DNA of 64,000 nt, from the NCBI GenBank assembly GCA_038373865.1, contig JAXGGA010001041.1:62001-126000 (forward strand), read 5' to 3'. Below are positions 51,577 through 62,657 of the stretch, piece after piece. The first letter of the stretch is position 1. The number at the start of each line of letters is the position of its first letter. The translations under genes and the position numbers were made by a program. The notes below the pieces were generated by a model that was not told the origin of the DNA, did not search any database, and saw nothing but the letters and a program-made list of their open reading frames with translations. The DNA comes from Uloborus plumipes (taxonomy: Eukaryota; Arthropoda; Arachnida; Araneae; Uloboridae).

Positions 51577-52286
51577 AGTTTGAATCAATTTTTATTTATT
51601 ATTTGTCATATTCACTATGAGATCGTCACTGTTCTGATTAATTTAATAAAAAAATATATTTAAAAAAAAAGGAGGGGGGAATTGAAAAAAGATTTTTTCC
51701 GCGGGCCGGATCCGGCCCGCGGGCTGTAGGTTGGAGAGCCCTGACTTAGTCCATACTTAAATGCAATGATGGCGTGTGGGAACATCTAGTACGAAAATTA
51801 TATGAAAAAGGGAACCAATATATTTCTATCCAATACCTTAAATTAGTGAGAGAACAAGCATGTTATGAGTAATTATGAATCCACATAGGCGATACAAAAC
51901 TTGATACTTTTGATGAAAAACCACATGTTTGAAGTAATTAACACGATTATTACAGAAAGAGTAAGTCCTGTGAAAATCAAAAAGAGTTACGCACTATTTG
52001 AAATCAACAGCTCAGTTAGAGGCAATGAAAGCACAATTTCATATTGACATTTGTAGCTATTTCTCAACCTTAAATATAACTAAGGAATCAAAAATTGTGT
52101 ATAATTGTGAAACACCCTGTTTTTATTTTTCTAAATAAATTGAACCTATGGTGGTTTTTCTAATAAATAAGCTCTAATTGTGTTAGCACTATTTACTACT
52201 ATACACATATGAAATAAGTCCTCTTATTCTTATTTTACTGTGAATTGAATTTCATGCTTTTGACTATATTTTTAGGACCGGGTGTG

Positions 52287-54533
52287 TCTCATACAATAAA
52301 GAATTATTGTAATCCTCTCATTTATACAGCAAAGGGGCAATCCTTGCAATATTTTCTTCACTAGTCTTGAACTTTTGATCTTAATTTTGATTGCAATTGA
52401 ATGTTTATTTTTCTATAAGTTTCAAATTTGCTGAATGCGATTTCATCTTATTTGTATATACTCTTTTCATGAAAAATAGTTTAAATCACATTGTCATAAT
52501 ATTCTTTGTTTGCCTACTTTTGGTTTACTTCTTAGCACTTATAACATTTTTAATGCAAAAACTCGTATATAAATCAAAATTGGACTTTTGAAGTGTTATT
52601 AAACTGAGCAGAGGATTGCAGTTTTGTTTTTAGCATTCAAATACCTAATTCATTACTTGCAATCTATCTAAAAAGCATTATAAGTGCAAAATTGATTGAA
52701 CATGGAAACAGTGTGATAGATTTTCAAGCTGTTGAAAATCAAAAGTTCGGGTAATTCAGAGTGCAATTATAAAAATAAAAAAAAAAAAAACATTAGTAAG
52801 TTAACTTCTTCGGTTTCATTTTTAACAGAATTAAGATTTTTGGAATATTGGAAGCTGGTTTTAATAATTCAGATCCAAAACTTGGAATTTACTTCAGAAT
52901 TGAAACTATTGTATAATAATTGGAAGCTGTACCCAACCATTGGAAAAGTCCAGTATTTTTGCTTTTAAATTATTCGACAAACTATTCAGTCCTTTATATG
53001 AATTCAGATGGCCTACTAATCTTGTGTGCGTGTGTGTCTCACATTGTGTCTACTCGAAAAACTAGCTGACCATGCAAACTAAGCACATTTACTCAAAGGA
53101 CACAATGCAAACTTTGAGTAAATGGGACATAGGTGTAAATGTGATAAGAATCTTTGTTCAATTATCACAAGTAGTTTAATATTTGAAATGTGACAGAAGC
53201 ATAGAAAAAGTACAAAAAATATTTTTAATTTGAGGAATGTAATTACTAGACTTCTTTTGATGCAATGAGAATTTTAACATTTCATGCATGCATTCACAGT
53301 TCTTCTGTAAAGTCAAAATTGATTAACTCTCCCTCAGTGAACTTTACTGTTATTACTCCTTCCTTAGATTGCAGTTTAACCAAATTCATTCTTTGAAAAT
53401 CAAAAGGGTTTTTAAGCAATTTATGAAGAAAAAAAAACAGCGGAACTGAATTGTTTGCTCAGTTTTCCTGAGAACAGTGAAATGCTTTTTTTTTCAAAAA
53501 TAAATAATGCCATACTTATAAAGTTTCATGTATTATAAGGAAGTAATAGAGTGATAGGGTTGTATTTTTACTTTTCGAACCTGCCTCATACAAAGTAAGA
53601 AGTAAACGTTGTGTTTATTGATCTAAAAATATAATTTGAAATTTTAATGCTACAAAAGTATAAAAACCAGGTTCTAGGTATTAAGATTGAACTATTGTAA
53701 AATCATCAAATATTTTATTTGGAATTAGCTTGAATAAAAATCTTAATTTTGAGACATTTTTACTATATATCACCAAATTGATACCTTTTGAATATTTGGC
53801 ATGACCACAGTAATTTTAATGTACTTTTTCTTATTTAATGTCCCTGGTTCAATTTTATTTGATATTCTATTGTTACTAATATAAAGATAATGAGCCTGAA
53901 AGTTATATGTAGCAGTTGAAAATATTCATAAATTGTGTTAGCTATAAATTGAATTAATGAGAATGTTTGAAGCTGCTGGATCAATTTGAATGAATTTTTA
54001 CTTGCTTGCATAAAAAGAAAAAATGTTTTTAGTCATTTTGAAGGTGAACGTATCCAATAGATACTTATTTCATTGTACCTAAGGATTTTTCAGCCATCTT
54101 CAACTGCAAATTTTTATCAATACTTTTTTGAAAGTTGTTGAAAAAGTAGAATTATGCTGCACGAAGAATATAATGTTGCTATAATAAGTCTTTAAATTTG
54201 ATTACATTATCAACTACCTTTTGAAAGAAGAGAAAATGATGCTTATTTTAGGCTTTTAAAGACTTGAATATTTCTTTCTCAAGTTATATTCAGTTTTAAT
54301 AAAGTAACATGGCAATGATTAAATGGTCAGTTTCCCCCTCTTCTTTTTAAGGCTATGGGCACTATTTTTTCACTATTTTGAGAATCACTAATTAATTTGC
54401 ACTGATTTAAGACCTGAAAAACTGGATAAGCATCATATACCTAAGTGCTTTATAAAAACTGTTTTCTGTTTTGCATTGCTATTTAAATGCACACAACGTG
54501 TAAAAAAACTTTGATTATATTCCTTACTGTTAG
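52287..54533. other. Intron 6, last part
   Basis: AT-rich. No gene or bounded repeat was recognised. It ends in the acceptor ttccttactgttag at 54533. Confidence 0.55.
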
Positions 54534-54758
54534 GCTCTGATTCAGAAAGTGAATGGAGTTCACTGGAACGTAGACAAAGAGAGGTCTATACTAAAGCAAA
54601 TCGTAAACCCACCCCTCACAAGAAAACACGTAAAAAGCGTGGCATACCTGTTGCTCCTCCTCGGATCCCTTCATTTGAGGGACCACTGCCTCCAGTCCCG
54701 TCATTTCCTGGGGGTCAGAGGATTGTGACTGCTCAATCTCTTGATCCACTTGATAAAG
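54534..54758 (+). CDS. RhoGAPp190: p190-type RhoGAP, exon 7
   Basis: 225 bp, phase 1 at both ends, so it is a possible cassette exon. Acceptor ttactgttag, donor aaag|gtattt. It begins SDSESEWSSLERRQREVYTK. This resembles the vertebrate p190 segment GSDSEMDTSSLERGRK just upstream of the GAP domain, and is one of the better links to that family. It continues with a basic run HKKTRKKRG, then proline-rich IPVAPPRIPSFEGPLPPVPS, and ends TAQSLDPLDK. It is disordered, with SH3-type PxxP motifs. Confidence 0.8.
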
Positions 54759-55684
54759 GTATTTCATTGTCCCCCAGCACTATTTTCACGCCATAACTGC
54801 ATGGTTTATGTTGAAACCCATCACACTGCATGCAGTTTTAGTGCTGCCAATAACAATATTGTGCACCAAATTTCTCACCTTTTTTAAAAATTTATTTTAT
54901 AATTTAAGTAGAAGGAAACCTTTGCTTCCTCCCCCTACTTTTTTTGCCAGTTTACTAATATTTGTGTGTTTTTTGAATTTATACAATATAAACTGATCTT
55001 TTTCTAAGGCTTCAACACTTGCTCTTTTTTATCATAGTTTGTAGCTGCTTAGTTTAAACTTCCAATGCATGGTTTTATAATTTTGTTTTTTCCGTAATTA
55101 CTCAGTCTAAACTTACTTTTTTCCTATATCTGTATGCACTTCTGTTTCAGCTAATTATTAGGACTTGAAACAATTGTTTATTCAAAATAAACTTTTCAAA
55201 TTTATTGTTACCATTTCTCTTAGTTTAATTCTGTTGAATAGCAAGTTCAGGTATCTATCCTAACTATTTGACTTTTATTCATAATAATTTTCTGCTACAA
55301 CTATTCTCAACTTAGAGTTTTATTATAAATTCTTTTTAGTTTTCTGAGATAAAAAAAAAAAAAAAATTATGCAATTCCTTTTCTAAAAGATTCATTCTAT
55401 ACATTATCAAAAATATTATTAAGTATACTGTTCTAAAAATATAAGTAAAACTTCATATTATATTGGGAAAAATAGATAAACGAAGGATGGGCGTATAAAG
55501 TACTGAATGTTGCAATGCATAATTATCGGTGTTTAGTGGAAAAATTTAATTTATGTTAGAAAGGGTATCAAGAAAGGCACTGTGAATGTAGTTCTTTTAG
55601 AACCATTTACTACCATTTACCAGTCATCTAGTATTCTTAGGTAGTAGTAGATGACAAAGAGATGAGAATTTACTATGATTTCAG
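54759..55684. other. Intron 7
   Basis: AT-rich. Nothing recognised. It ends in tactatgatttcag at 55684. Confidence 0.6.
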
Positions 55685-55939
55685 TTCGTGGAAGTGGAAA
55701 CAATTCTTCTGAGGGCAGTGATTTATCTGAAGAGGAAGATCCTCGTTATAAAACTTCTCATCGTCTGAAATACAAACACAAGCGTTCCTTTCGTTTGAGA
55801 CGTAGAAAACAGCAAGGTCAACCACATCAGCAACAACAGCCACAACAATCAGAAAAGTCACAACCTCATCCTCCTCCTTTAGGAGATTCACTTCAATTTA
55901 GTGCACTTACTTCTGATAATAATCTCTTCTCTCCTTCAT
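55685..55939 (+). CDS. RhoGAPp190: p190-type RhoGAP, exon 8
   Basis: 255 bp, phase 1 at both ends. Acceptor ctatgatttcag, consensus donor tcat|gtaagt. The peptide starts RGSGNNSSEGSDLSEEEDPR (acidic). It turns basic in HRLKYKHKRSFRLRRRKQQ, a possible nuclear-localisation or lipid-binding patch. It then has a glutamine/proline run HQQQQPQQSEKSQPHPPP and ends SALTSDNNLFSPS. The glutamine run varies easily in length. There is no folded domain. Confidence 0.78.
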
Positions 55940-58663
55940 GTAAGTTTTCTTTTTCTCCTATCTTTTTCTTTTCAAACTTTGCTTTATGTTCTTTGGCTTA
56001 AATTTTCAAAATTGCTTAGATTTCTCTTTACTCTTTCTTTTCTTTTTTTTTCCTGTTATATAAAAATACTTTTAAATTTCTTATTCAATTCTATTCAAAA
56101 AAGAAAAAAAAAAAAAAAAAAAAAGAAAAAAAGATGCAGGTTTGAAAGGGAAAAAGAAATTTGTTGGGTGTTTATAAAATAAATACCTGTCTATTGATAA
56201 ACATTGTTTAATGTGACTGAAATGTAACTCATATGCAAGTCAAGTATGCTTGCACGGTAATGCATATTGTTGCATTTTTCAAAGATCACCATACACATTG
56301 TGGTAGAGTAGCCACCATAAACTACTCGTCCAAATGTATTTTCCTATTTTAAATAGTGTAAGGAAGTCCACAAGAATTCCACTTACTGTATTGGTTGTCT
56401 TCAAGTGTCATTTTGACCTTACACATGTTTTTGGACTCCATGGGTCCTTTAATAAAGAAAAGTAATCTAAGTTTTAGCTAAATGATTACACTACTCTGAA
56501 TTAAGGTTATGTAGGCCAAGCATTTGGTTTAATCCTGAGAATGAACAGCGGCAAAGTTTCCCATGCTCTTGGATGTACATTGCTCTGTTCTGCACCAAGT
56601 TTTTTTGGTTGAATTTTATATTATCTAATCTAAGTAAGCAGTATAGAATATGTATTTTACACTTCTCTATACATTATCATGGCTTCCTTTGACATGGTTG
56701 GATGCTCAATTTATTGGATATCAACAATAGTTCCAAGTCTTCTTGAACTATCCTACCCCTGGGTTTGGTAACAAGATTGGAAGTGGTAGAGAAAAATCTT
56801 TAAAATTTATTTATTAAAAGTGTTGATGTGCAATCAAAAGTTTTCTTTAAAAGAAACATTCTTAGACATTATAATTAAAAGTTTGTTTAATGGGTATTTA
56901 TTTTATGAGCAACCTATCTATTTATTTATTATTATTTTTTTTTAATGTGAAAAAAATAGGTCTCAAAATTGTTTAAAAAAATTTTAATTGATGCTTTACG
57001 TACCCATCCCATTTTGCTTATATGACTTGGTAAGAGTATCTGAAAAAAAAATATGAGAGTGTTTTATTCAATAACTTGAATGAAAGCTGGAACATTTTTT
57101 TTAATAATACTTAATGCCAGCTACATTTTCTATAAGGTTGCTGTAATTCCAGAGTTCATAAACTTTTTTTCTAGTTTAGCTATTAAAACTAAGATTGTGA
57201 GGTTTATAAATTTCATAATGTTTTGTCCCATGCTTAATGTAATTTTTAGTAATGTATGTAAAATTCTTTTAGGAATAGAATTGCATATCATTGAAGGGGG
57301 GACTGGGGGGATGGCTTTCCTTTATCCTTCATTTCTTCTCTTACATGGAGGTTCTCAATGTTTTATTACTTTAAATGTTCAAAATTAGCCATGATTTCTT
57401 TTTCTTCAAATTCATGTGTGAATTTCTATATAAAGATTTGCTCATTTTGAATTTCTTTATTAAGAAATATTCTAAAATTGCGTAATGTGTGCTGAGTTAT
57501 TTTATCTGTACTTTATGCTTAGGTAACTAATTCCAAATGTTTTAACAGTAGTAGTGAAACAGCTGATATAGGAATATGATTGTAATTGACCTTGTTGGAA
57601 TTATTACAATTATGTTACCATTGTATGACCTGTTTTAAATACCTTATGTAAGTTTTCTTACTTGGTTTTATCAAAGAATGGATCATTTTGGCAGGAAAAA
57701 ATATATAAAACTAAGTAATCCCTTTGCATTTAAAGTTTTTTCTGTAATATTTCATTCATAAAATGTCTTAAATAGTTTTTTTAACAGCTGGCAAATTGCT
57801 TTTGTAGTCTGCATGTCGAAAGTTGCAACTCCAGTTGCATTTTATTATTATATAATACTGGTGCATTAAGTTTCTTTCTTACTAACACTTCTTCGTTTGT
57901 ATATTTCTTATCTTCTCTATCATCTTTTGAAACTTTCATCTTTTATCTACTTAGTGTTTCAGAAATGAATTACAGAAACAATCAAAAGAGATAGGAGGCA
58001 AAAAAGGAAAGTACTAAAGAAATAAATGAAAAAAAAAAAAAACCCTCTTGGTAAAGCTGAAAAAAGTTGTTATACAAGGCAAAAAGGAAATGCACTTTTC
58101 AAATTCCATAGCTGTAAAAGTCAATCTTCTACTTACTATCAAATGAAAGAAAATATTAAATTTATTTCAACTTAGTCATAATTATTGTATTAAGTACATT
58201 TTCTGGTGCATGTTATTTGATCCTCTACAATTAGCTATTATTTCCTTATTTAACAGCATTTAGTGCACCAAATGCTTGTAACTTCAATGCACAGAATTTC
58301 TTGAGTTTTGAAGCTTTCAATAGCTTTACAAAACATGTTACTATATTCTTTATGTAGATAATTCATTATATTTGCACTTTGTCAGGCTGCAAAAGCTAGT
58401 ATTTGCTATTGCAACAGTATTTTAAAAATCACCAAGAAAAAGCACTTATTGTTTGTTTAGTTCTGAATGATTTAGATTCAAAATAGGTTGAAGTGTAATG
58501 AAGCTCATATTGTCGCCTCTATACAACAGTTGAATATCTTACTGTTGCTTTGAGGCAACTATATGTGCACCATTTATTGTTTTCCCTTTTTTTTGTATGT
58601 GTGTGTGTAAGAAAATATAAAATAGAATTAAAAAAATAATCTGTGCCTTGCATACTTTAACTC

Positions 58664-58700
<37 letters not shown>

Positions 58701-59033
58701 AGTAAACAAAATGTTAAAATTATGTTTTTTGTTTTCAATAAATTGTAAATAAAATCAACTGAATTAAATGTATATTTTAGAGTATCTTTCTACTGGTTTT
58801 GCATTTTATTTTACTCATTTTGCTCTCTATAATTTTGTTCTTTTCATGCCTGCGAATTATGCGCGCTTTATGTACAATAGTGTCAAAATATACATTTTTG
58901 TTCAAATTTCAAAAAAATTAGTAAACGTAGTTCTTTTCCTTTTTTCTTTTCCTCTCCTAATGGGGAGGGGTTAGCGAACTGAAAAGTAATGAATGAGTTA
59001 TATTAATTTTATATTCTTTACTATTTTCAACAG
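55940..59033. other. Intron 8
   Basis: AT-rich, about 3.1 kb. It holds A-rich runs near 56100-56131 and an (AAT)n run at about 58664-58695. No gene or transposon was recognised. It ends in the acceptor ctattttcaacag at 59033. Confidence 0.6.
58664..58695. repeat. (AAT)n microsatellite
   Basis: About ten trinucleotide units in intron 8. Confidence 0.9.
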
Positions 59034-59134
59034 CAAAGTTAAAGTTAGAACAATCTCTAACTTCTGTTCCTCCTCATGAAGATGATTCAAGTTATGAAGT
59101 AGCTTCACCTAGAGATAATACCACTACCTCTAGG
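59034..59134 (+). CDS. RhoGAPp190: p190-type RhoGAP, exon 9
   Basis: 101 bp. It enters with two bases completing a Ser codon and leaves in phase 0. Acceptor ttttcaacag, donor tctagg|gtaata. The peptide is AKLKLEQSLTSVPPHEDDSS, then YEVASPRDNTTTSR. The acidic tyrosine site DDSSYEVASP sits in the same relative place, ahead of the basic stretch, as the vertebrate p190 tyrosine that binds RasGAP SH2 domains. That functional link is inference. Confidence 0.75.
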
Positions 59135-59264
59135 GTAATAAATTTTGCATTTTATAAAGCTCCCTTTTTTAATTTAGAAATCAAAGAAATAAAATTTGTC
59201 TTCCTTTGTGTTTATACTATATTTTTGATGTCAGTTTTAGTGTTAAAAAAGTATTTTGTAACAG

Positions 59265-59360
59265 GGGAAAACTGAAAATGATAAAACAGCGAAAAAGAAA
59301 GAAGAACGTAAAAAGAATCGTGAAGATGAAAAACAAGAGAAGCGGAGACTAAAAGAAGAA
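59265..59360 (+). CDS. RhoGAPp190: p190-type RhoGAP, exon 10 (basic/coiled segment)
   Basis: 96 bp, 32 codons, phase 0 at both ends. It is separated from exon 9 by only 130 bp. Acceptor ttttgtaacag, donor gaagaa|gtatgt. Almost entirely charged: KTENDKTAKKKEERKKNRED, then EKQEKRRLKEE. It probably forms a single charged helix and, with the start of exon 11, makes the polybasic stretch that precedes the GAP domain in p190 proteins. Because it is symmetric it could be an alternative cassette. Confidence 0.78.
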
Positions 59361-61938
59361 GTATGTTTAATTTTTTGTTATAAATTTTCTGTTTGGAAAA
59401 TGTTTAGTTTTACTTTGCTGCAGTTATTTTCTAATTTTTTTTTAATGCAATTTTTTTCGTGTAAAGTAAGATCGTCAAGAGATGGCACTTGTCAATCAAA
59501 TGAGAAAGCGAGTCCATTCCTTAAACTAGGTAAGGAAGAAACAAACTTGTGCCATATTTGAATTTAAAGACATTTTAGTGATATAACAAGTTGTATAAAG
59601 GAGGAAATAAATCTTTTGTCATATAAGTCCGAAAAACAGGCAACATTATTCCAAACCATTCTAAATTTATCGTCTGCTACAATTATTTTACTACATTATA
59701 ATTTATTTCAATATTAATCACAGTAAATATATTCAACGAGATAATTTAGTTTTTAATTTATCGTTTGCAGATCGAAATTTATTGATGTTTATTATTTTTA
59801 TTAGTACTATGAAGAATGACTACAGGCCCGTCATTTAGGGGGGCAGGGGGGGGGGGTCAATTGCCCTTTCCTGGCTTTGAGAATTCAATGTATTTACATA
59901 TACGTGGGCGTGGTTTTTGCTGTTTTCCGATGAAATTGCATTGTGTTTTCACCCTTGCCCCCCCCTCCCCCTGGAAAAATTTGAAATGACGTCCCTGAAT
60001 GACTAGTGAAGTTTTGATGACTAACACTTAAAAGTTTTAGAATCAATTGAACTTTTAAAAAAGTTCTCCAAATATATTTTTGCTTTGTGATTATTTATTA
60101 CTGCAGTATAGTTTGCTTTTGTAACTGCTTTTACTTAGCAAAAAGATAAAAATGATAAGCTTTGCATTCTTTAGTGCAACCCTACTTCATTTTTTAATTC
60201 AAGCAAACTCTCGGAGGCGTTGCAGTTTTTGACCAATGCTGCTCAAAGAGGTACAACCAAAACACACTCACTTTCTTAGAATATGACCTGTCCAATGAGA
60301 TATCTGCCTTGACATTAAAACATTAAAATGTTTTTCTTATTGGTTAATTTCTTAAATTGACTGACCTATTCATGCTCTGCATGATTATATTTTTAAGTTC
60401 AAGAACCAATACCACACTTGCAAATTCCATTCTCGGATTTTCCTATGCGTAACACCCCTACATGAAAATGAATAATTCTGACAAAAGGTGGTCAAGTGCC
60501 ATCTTTTCAAATACATTTAAAATAATGGTATGTTTAGTTGAAAATACAGTAAAACCTTAATAAGTTGTCAATTTCTTTTATTCTTAATAGAGTCCCATAC
60601 ACAATAATATAAAGTAACTCTTCTTTACTCATCATGAAATTACTTCTGCTCCAAATAACACGTCACCTATTAAAATGGCCAAAAGCATCTTTCTTTTGAA
60701 TCCATCGGGTTGAATGCCATTGTGTTGTCGTTTCAGCCCCACCACTTCATTTCAAAATGCCAAATGAAATTTTCCACCATATTTTTTTACTTTTCAATCA
60801 TTTCTTAAAATCTCACTTCTAATAATTCAAAGCATATATCTTGCTACAACTCTTTGGAGTGTATAGTGGACTATTTAAGTGACCGCTCTCTAGTTTGACA
60901 TCATTTCATAGCCTTGCTACTCTATCTCTTGCAATGTGGTCATTTGATTATGCTTTTAAGATGTTAAGGAAAGAAAAATGTCCTTATCTCTCATCATTTT
61001 TTAGCTTTGTTAACTTGGGTCCCTTTTCTGCTTTTGGCCCTATGCCTTAGCTTCTATTGTTCTAAAACTTAAGCATCCAAGTTTATAAATGAGATTTCTT
61101 TGAATTCTGAATCTGAGGAAGGATCCTTTTGAGTAAATTTAGATTCCATAAAATAAACACATATCTATGCATTGCTAGGAATGTACTCTGCTCATTGAAA
61201 GTTGAATTGGTTTCAGATAAACCCTGCATCAATTGAAGAAATTCTGATTAGATTTCTTTAATAATGGCTCTTTGTAATATCATGAAGAAAAATATGTCCC
61301 TGAATAGATCTAGATCATCTTAAAACTAAACAGTCCTGTTTCAAGTAAAGATTCAACTGTTTCAAATATGCCAATATTGACACCAAAAGGAATTTTACCT
61401 ATTCAGTAAGTGTCTTTCAAATTTACCTATTTAAATTAATTTTGCTGCGAGCACAAAAAAAGCATGTGACCAACAGGTGTTTCTATCATCCTTTTTTGTA
61501 CAAACTCCACATGACTAACCTGCAATCAGCAGGTGCTTCTCAAACCCACCTTTCGCAAGAGGCTAGTTACAGACCCCAATAACTATTAATCATTTTTAAG
61601 ACGCACATCTATAACAAAAAAACAGGCAAAACGGATGCCTTAATTAAGGTTTTTTGAACAGTCACAATAAGAGCAGTCAGTCTGTCCAAGTTTTCTTATT
61701 CTATAGTATCTATGATAATATACCAAAAGAAACACATTTTCTTCTGCATAATCTTTACAAATATAAGTTCATGAAGAAAAAAGTGTAATTATAGCAAATA
61801 TGAGCATATGAGAATCGTTTGCAGTCGAGATGAGTGTTTCCGTCTTTCTAGTGTTAAAACTTAAGTTTACAATTTTCATATTATTAGTTCATTTTCATTT
61901 ATTTTATCGTTTTATTGATCATAAACATTTTCTTACAG
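59361..61938. other. Intron 10
   Basis: About 2.6 kb. It contains one hAT MITE (59823-59997). The rest, 59998-61938, is AT-rich but somewhat more balanced in base composition. No gene was recognised. It ends in the acceptor cattttcttacag at 61938. Confidence 0.6.
59823..59997. mobile_element. Non-autonomous hAT MITE family Y, copy 2 (175 bp)
   Basis: The ends are caggcccgtcattt and, inverted, cagggacgtcattt. An exact 8 bp duplication, aatgacta, lies at 59815-59822 and 59998-60005. It is in the opposite orientation to the copy at 29153. It shares the G-run, ctttgagaattcaatgtatt and ggcgtggtttttgctgtttt. Confidence 0.88.
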
Positions 61939-62179
61939 GAAAGATTAAAAAGGTTAACTGAGAAAAAGAAAAAGAAAGCAGCTCAGGGAAAAAGTGGCAC
62001 TATAACTCAACAGTTGCAAGGTATTGAAGACTTCATGCAGTCTGAAGACAATCCTACTCCATTGTTTGTAGAGAAATGTATAAAATTTATTGAGGAAGAA
62101 GGATTAGATTCTGAAGGAATTTATAGAGTTCCAGGAAACCGGGCCCATGTAGATCTACTTTTTCAGAAATTTGATGAAG
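61939..62179 (+). CDS. RhoGAPp190: p190-type RhoGAP, exon 11: start of the RhoGAP domain
   Basis: 241 bp, entering in phase 0 and leaving in phase 1. Acceptor ttttcttacag, donor gaag|gtaaat. It opens with a lysine/arginine run ERLKRLTEKKKKKAAQGK. Then come the domain start TITQQLQGIEDFMQ and the first GAP helix PLFVEKCIKFIEEEGLDSEG. The loop IYRVPGNRAHVDLLFQKFDE follows. Arg 63 of this exon (62125-62127), in GIYRVPG, is the arginine finger that completes the Rho GTPase active site and speeds GTP hydrolysis. The protein would switch off Rho at membranes and the actin cytoskeleton. The remaining two thirds of the GAP domain must lie beyond the window. The RhoGAP call is firm; the p190 subfamily call is likely. 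Confidence 0.9.
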
Positions 62180-62439
62180 GTAAATCTTTGAATGCATATT
62201 TTTCCAAAATGTCTTAAATGTAATGCACAATGTTATTTACTGCAGCAATGCTAAGGTGTTGTATTTAATTTTACACCAAAAGGGTTAAGAAATGTAGGTT
62301 AGCTAAAATATATTTTTATGTATAAGCTAAATTACTGTATTTGTAAGAAAAGCAGTCGAAAACTTTGTACAATTGATGAAGTTAAAAATGCAAGACAACG
62401 TGTCTACAAGTACAAATAAAAGGTTAAAAAAAAGTTAGA
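62180..62439. other. Intron 11 start, left edge of the Penelope-like element unclear
   Basis: AT-rich. The true boundary of the Penelope-like element is not visible; some of this may be its 3' tail. Confidence 0.5.
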
Positions 62440-62442
62440 AAA

Positions 62443-62505
62443 CTCTAGCAGATAGCTATTTCCGGGCTATTATGAATGAAGCCCCATCATCAGTGCAAAA
62501 AGATG
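62443..62505 (-). ncRNA. Candidate type I hammerhead ribozyme of the Penelope-like element
   Basis: Minus strand order: ttttgca, CTGATGA (62493-62487), a stem of ggg/ccc closed by a T-G pair, GAAA (62462-62459), a tiny helix tagcta, then ATC as a possible cleavage triplet, and tgctagag, whose tgc can pair with gca before the core. Order and boxes match the hammerheads known from Penelope-like elements. The non-standard T-G closing pair and short stems lower certainty. Confidence 0.55.
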
Positions 62506-62657
62506 ATGGTTCACTGACACCAGTCAAGTGAACCAGGAATGCGAGAAACGTGAGGGTAAATAAACAGAACAGGAAGAGTAGGTACACAGAAACTATTACG
62601 TCAAGGGTTAGACACGACAACTGCGCAACAAAGATTACGTCACAGACGAAAAAGTTT

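Larger units (their letters stand above)
50033..51743. mobile_element. hAT element (Charlie-like ends), 1711 bp, inside the Tc1 palindrome
   Basis: The left end is caggggtctccaaccttttt. The right end, inverted, is cagggctctccaacctacag. An exact 8 bp duplication, acttagtc, lies at 50025-50032 and 51744-51751. Subterminal gggcc(g) motifs occur at both ends (gaagcgggcc and gcgggccggatccggcccgc). It carries a transposase fragment on the minus strand and is itself interrupted by a TTAA element at 50981-51572. Confidence 0.9.
49890..51900 (+). pseudogene. Tc1 transposase C-terminal fragment, right arm (split)
   Basis: The + strand reads LFGGPNCVF, QDKAPTHVS, then frame changes into VLDWPSLSP at the insertion point. 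After the hAT element, the sequence resumes at 51752 with tccatacttaaatgcaatga (YLNAMMACGNI, in place of the usual DLNPIEHLWE). Then come KLYEKGNQYIS and REQACYE-like phrases with stops. It is the inverted partner of the left-arm fragment. Confidence 0.7.
48421..52286. mobile_element. Palindromic Tc1-like element with long terminal repeats
   Basis: The outer ends are acaccctgtcccaaaaatat and, inverted, acacccggtcctaaaaatat. A second related motif lies inside each arm (gtgtctcataattatag near 48592, and its inverse near 52092-52115). Each end is therefore a long repeat with two direct copies, as in the IR/DR class (Sleeping Beauty type). Both arms carry the 3' half of a Tc1 transposase reading outward from a centre near 49885. 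Without the hAT insert it is about 2.15 kb. Confidence 0.75.

Noticed and set aside
59468..59528. Exon-like patch followed by a good donor (cta g|gtaagg) between exons 10 and 11
   Set aside because: The only open frame (RSSRDGTCQSNEKASPF) needs an acceptor ending two bases earlier in a non-matching phase. In the phase set by exon 10 it stops at once. Exons 10 and 11 already join cleanly.
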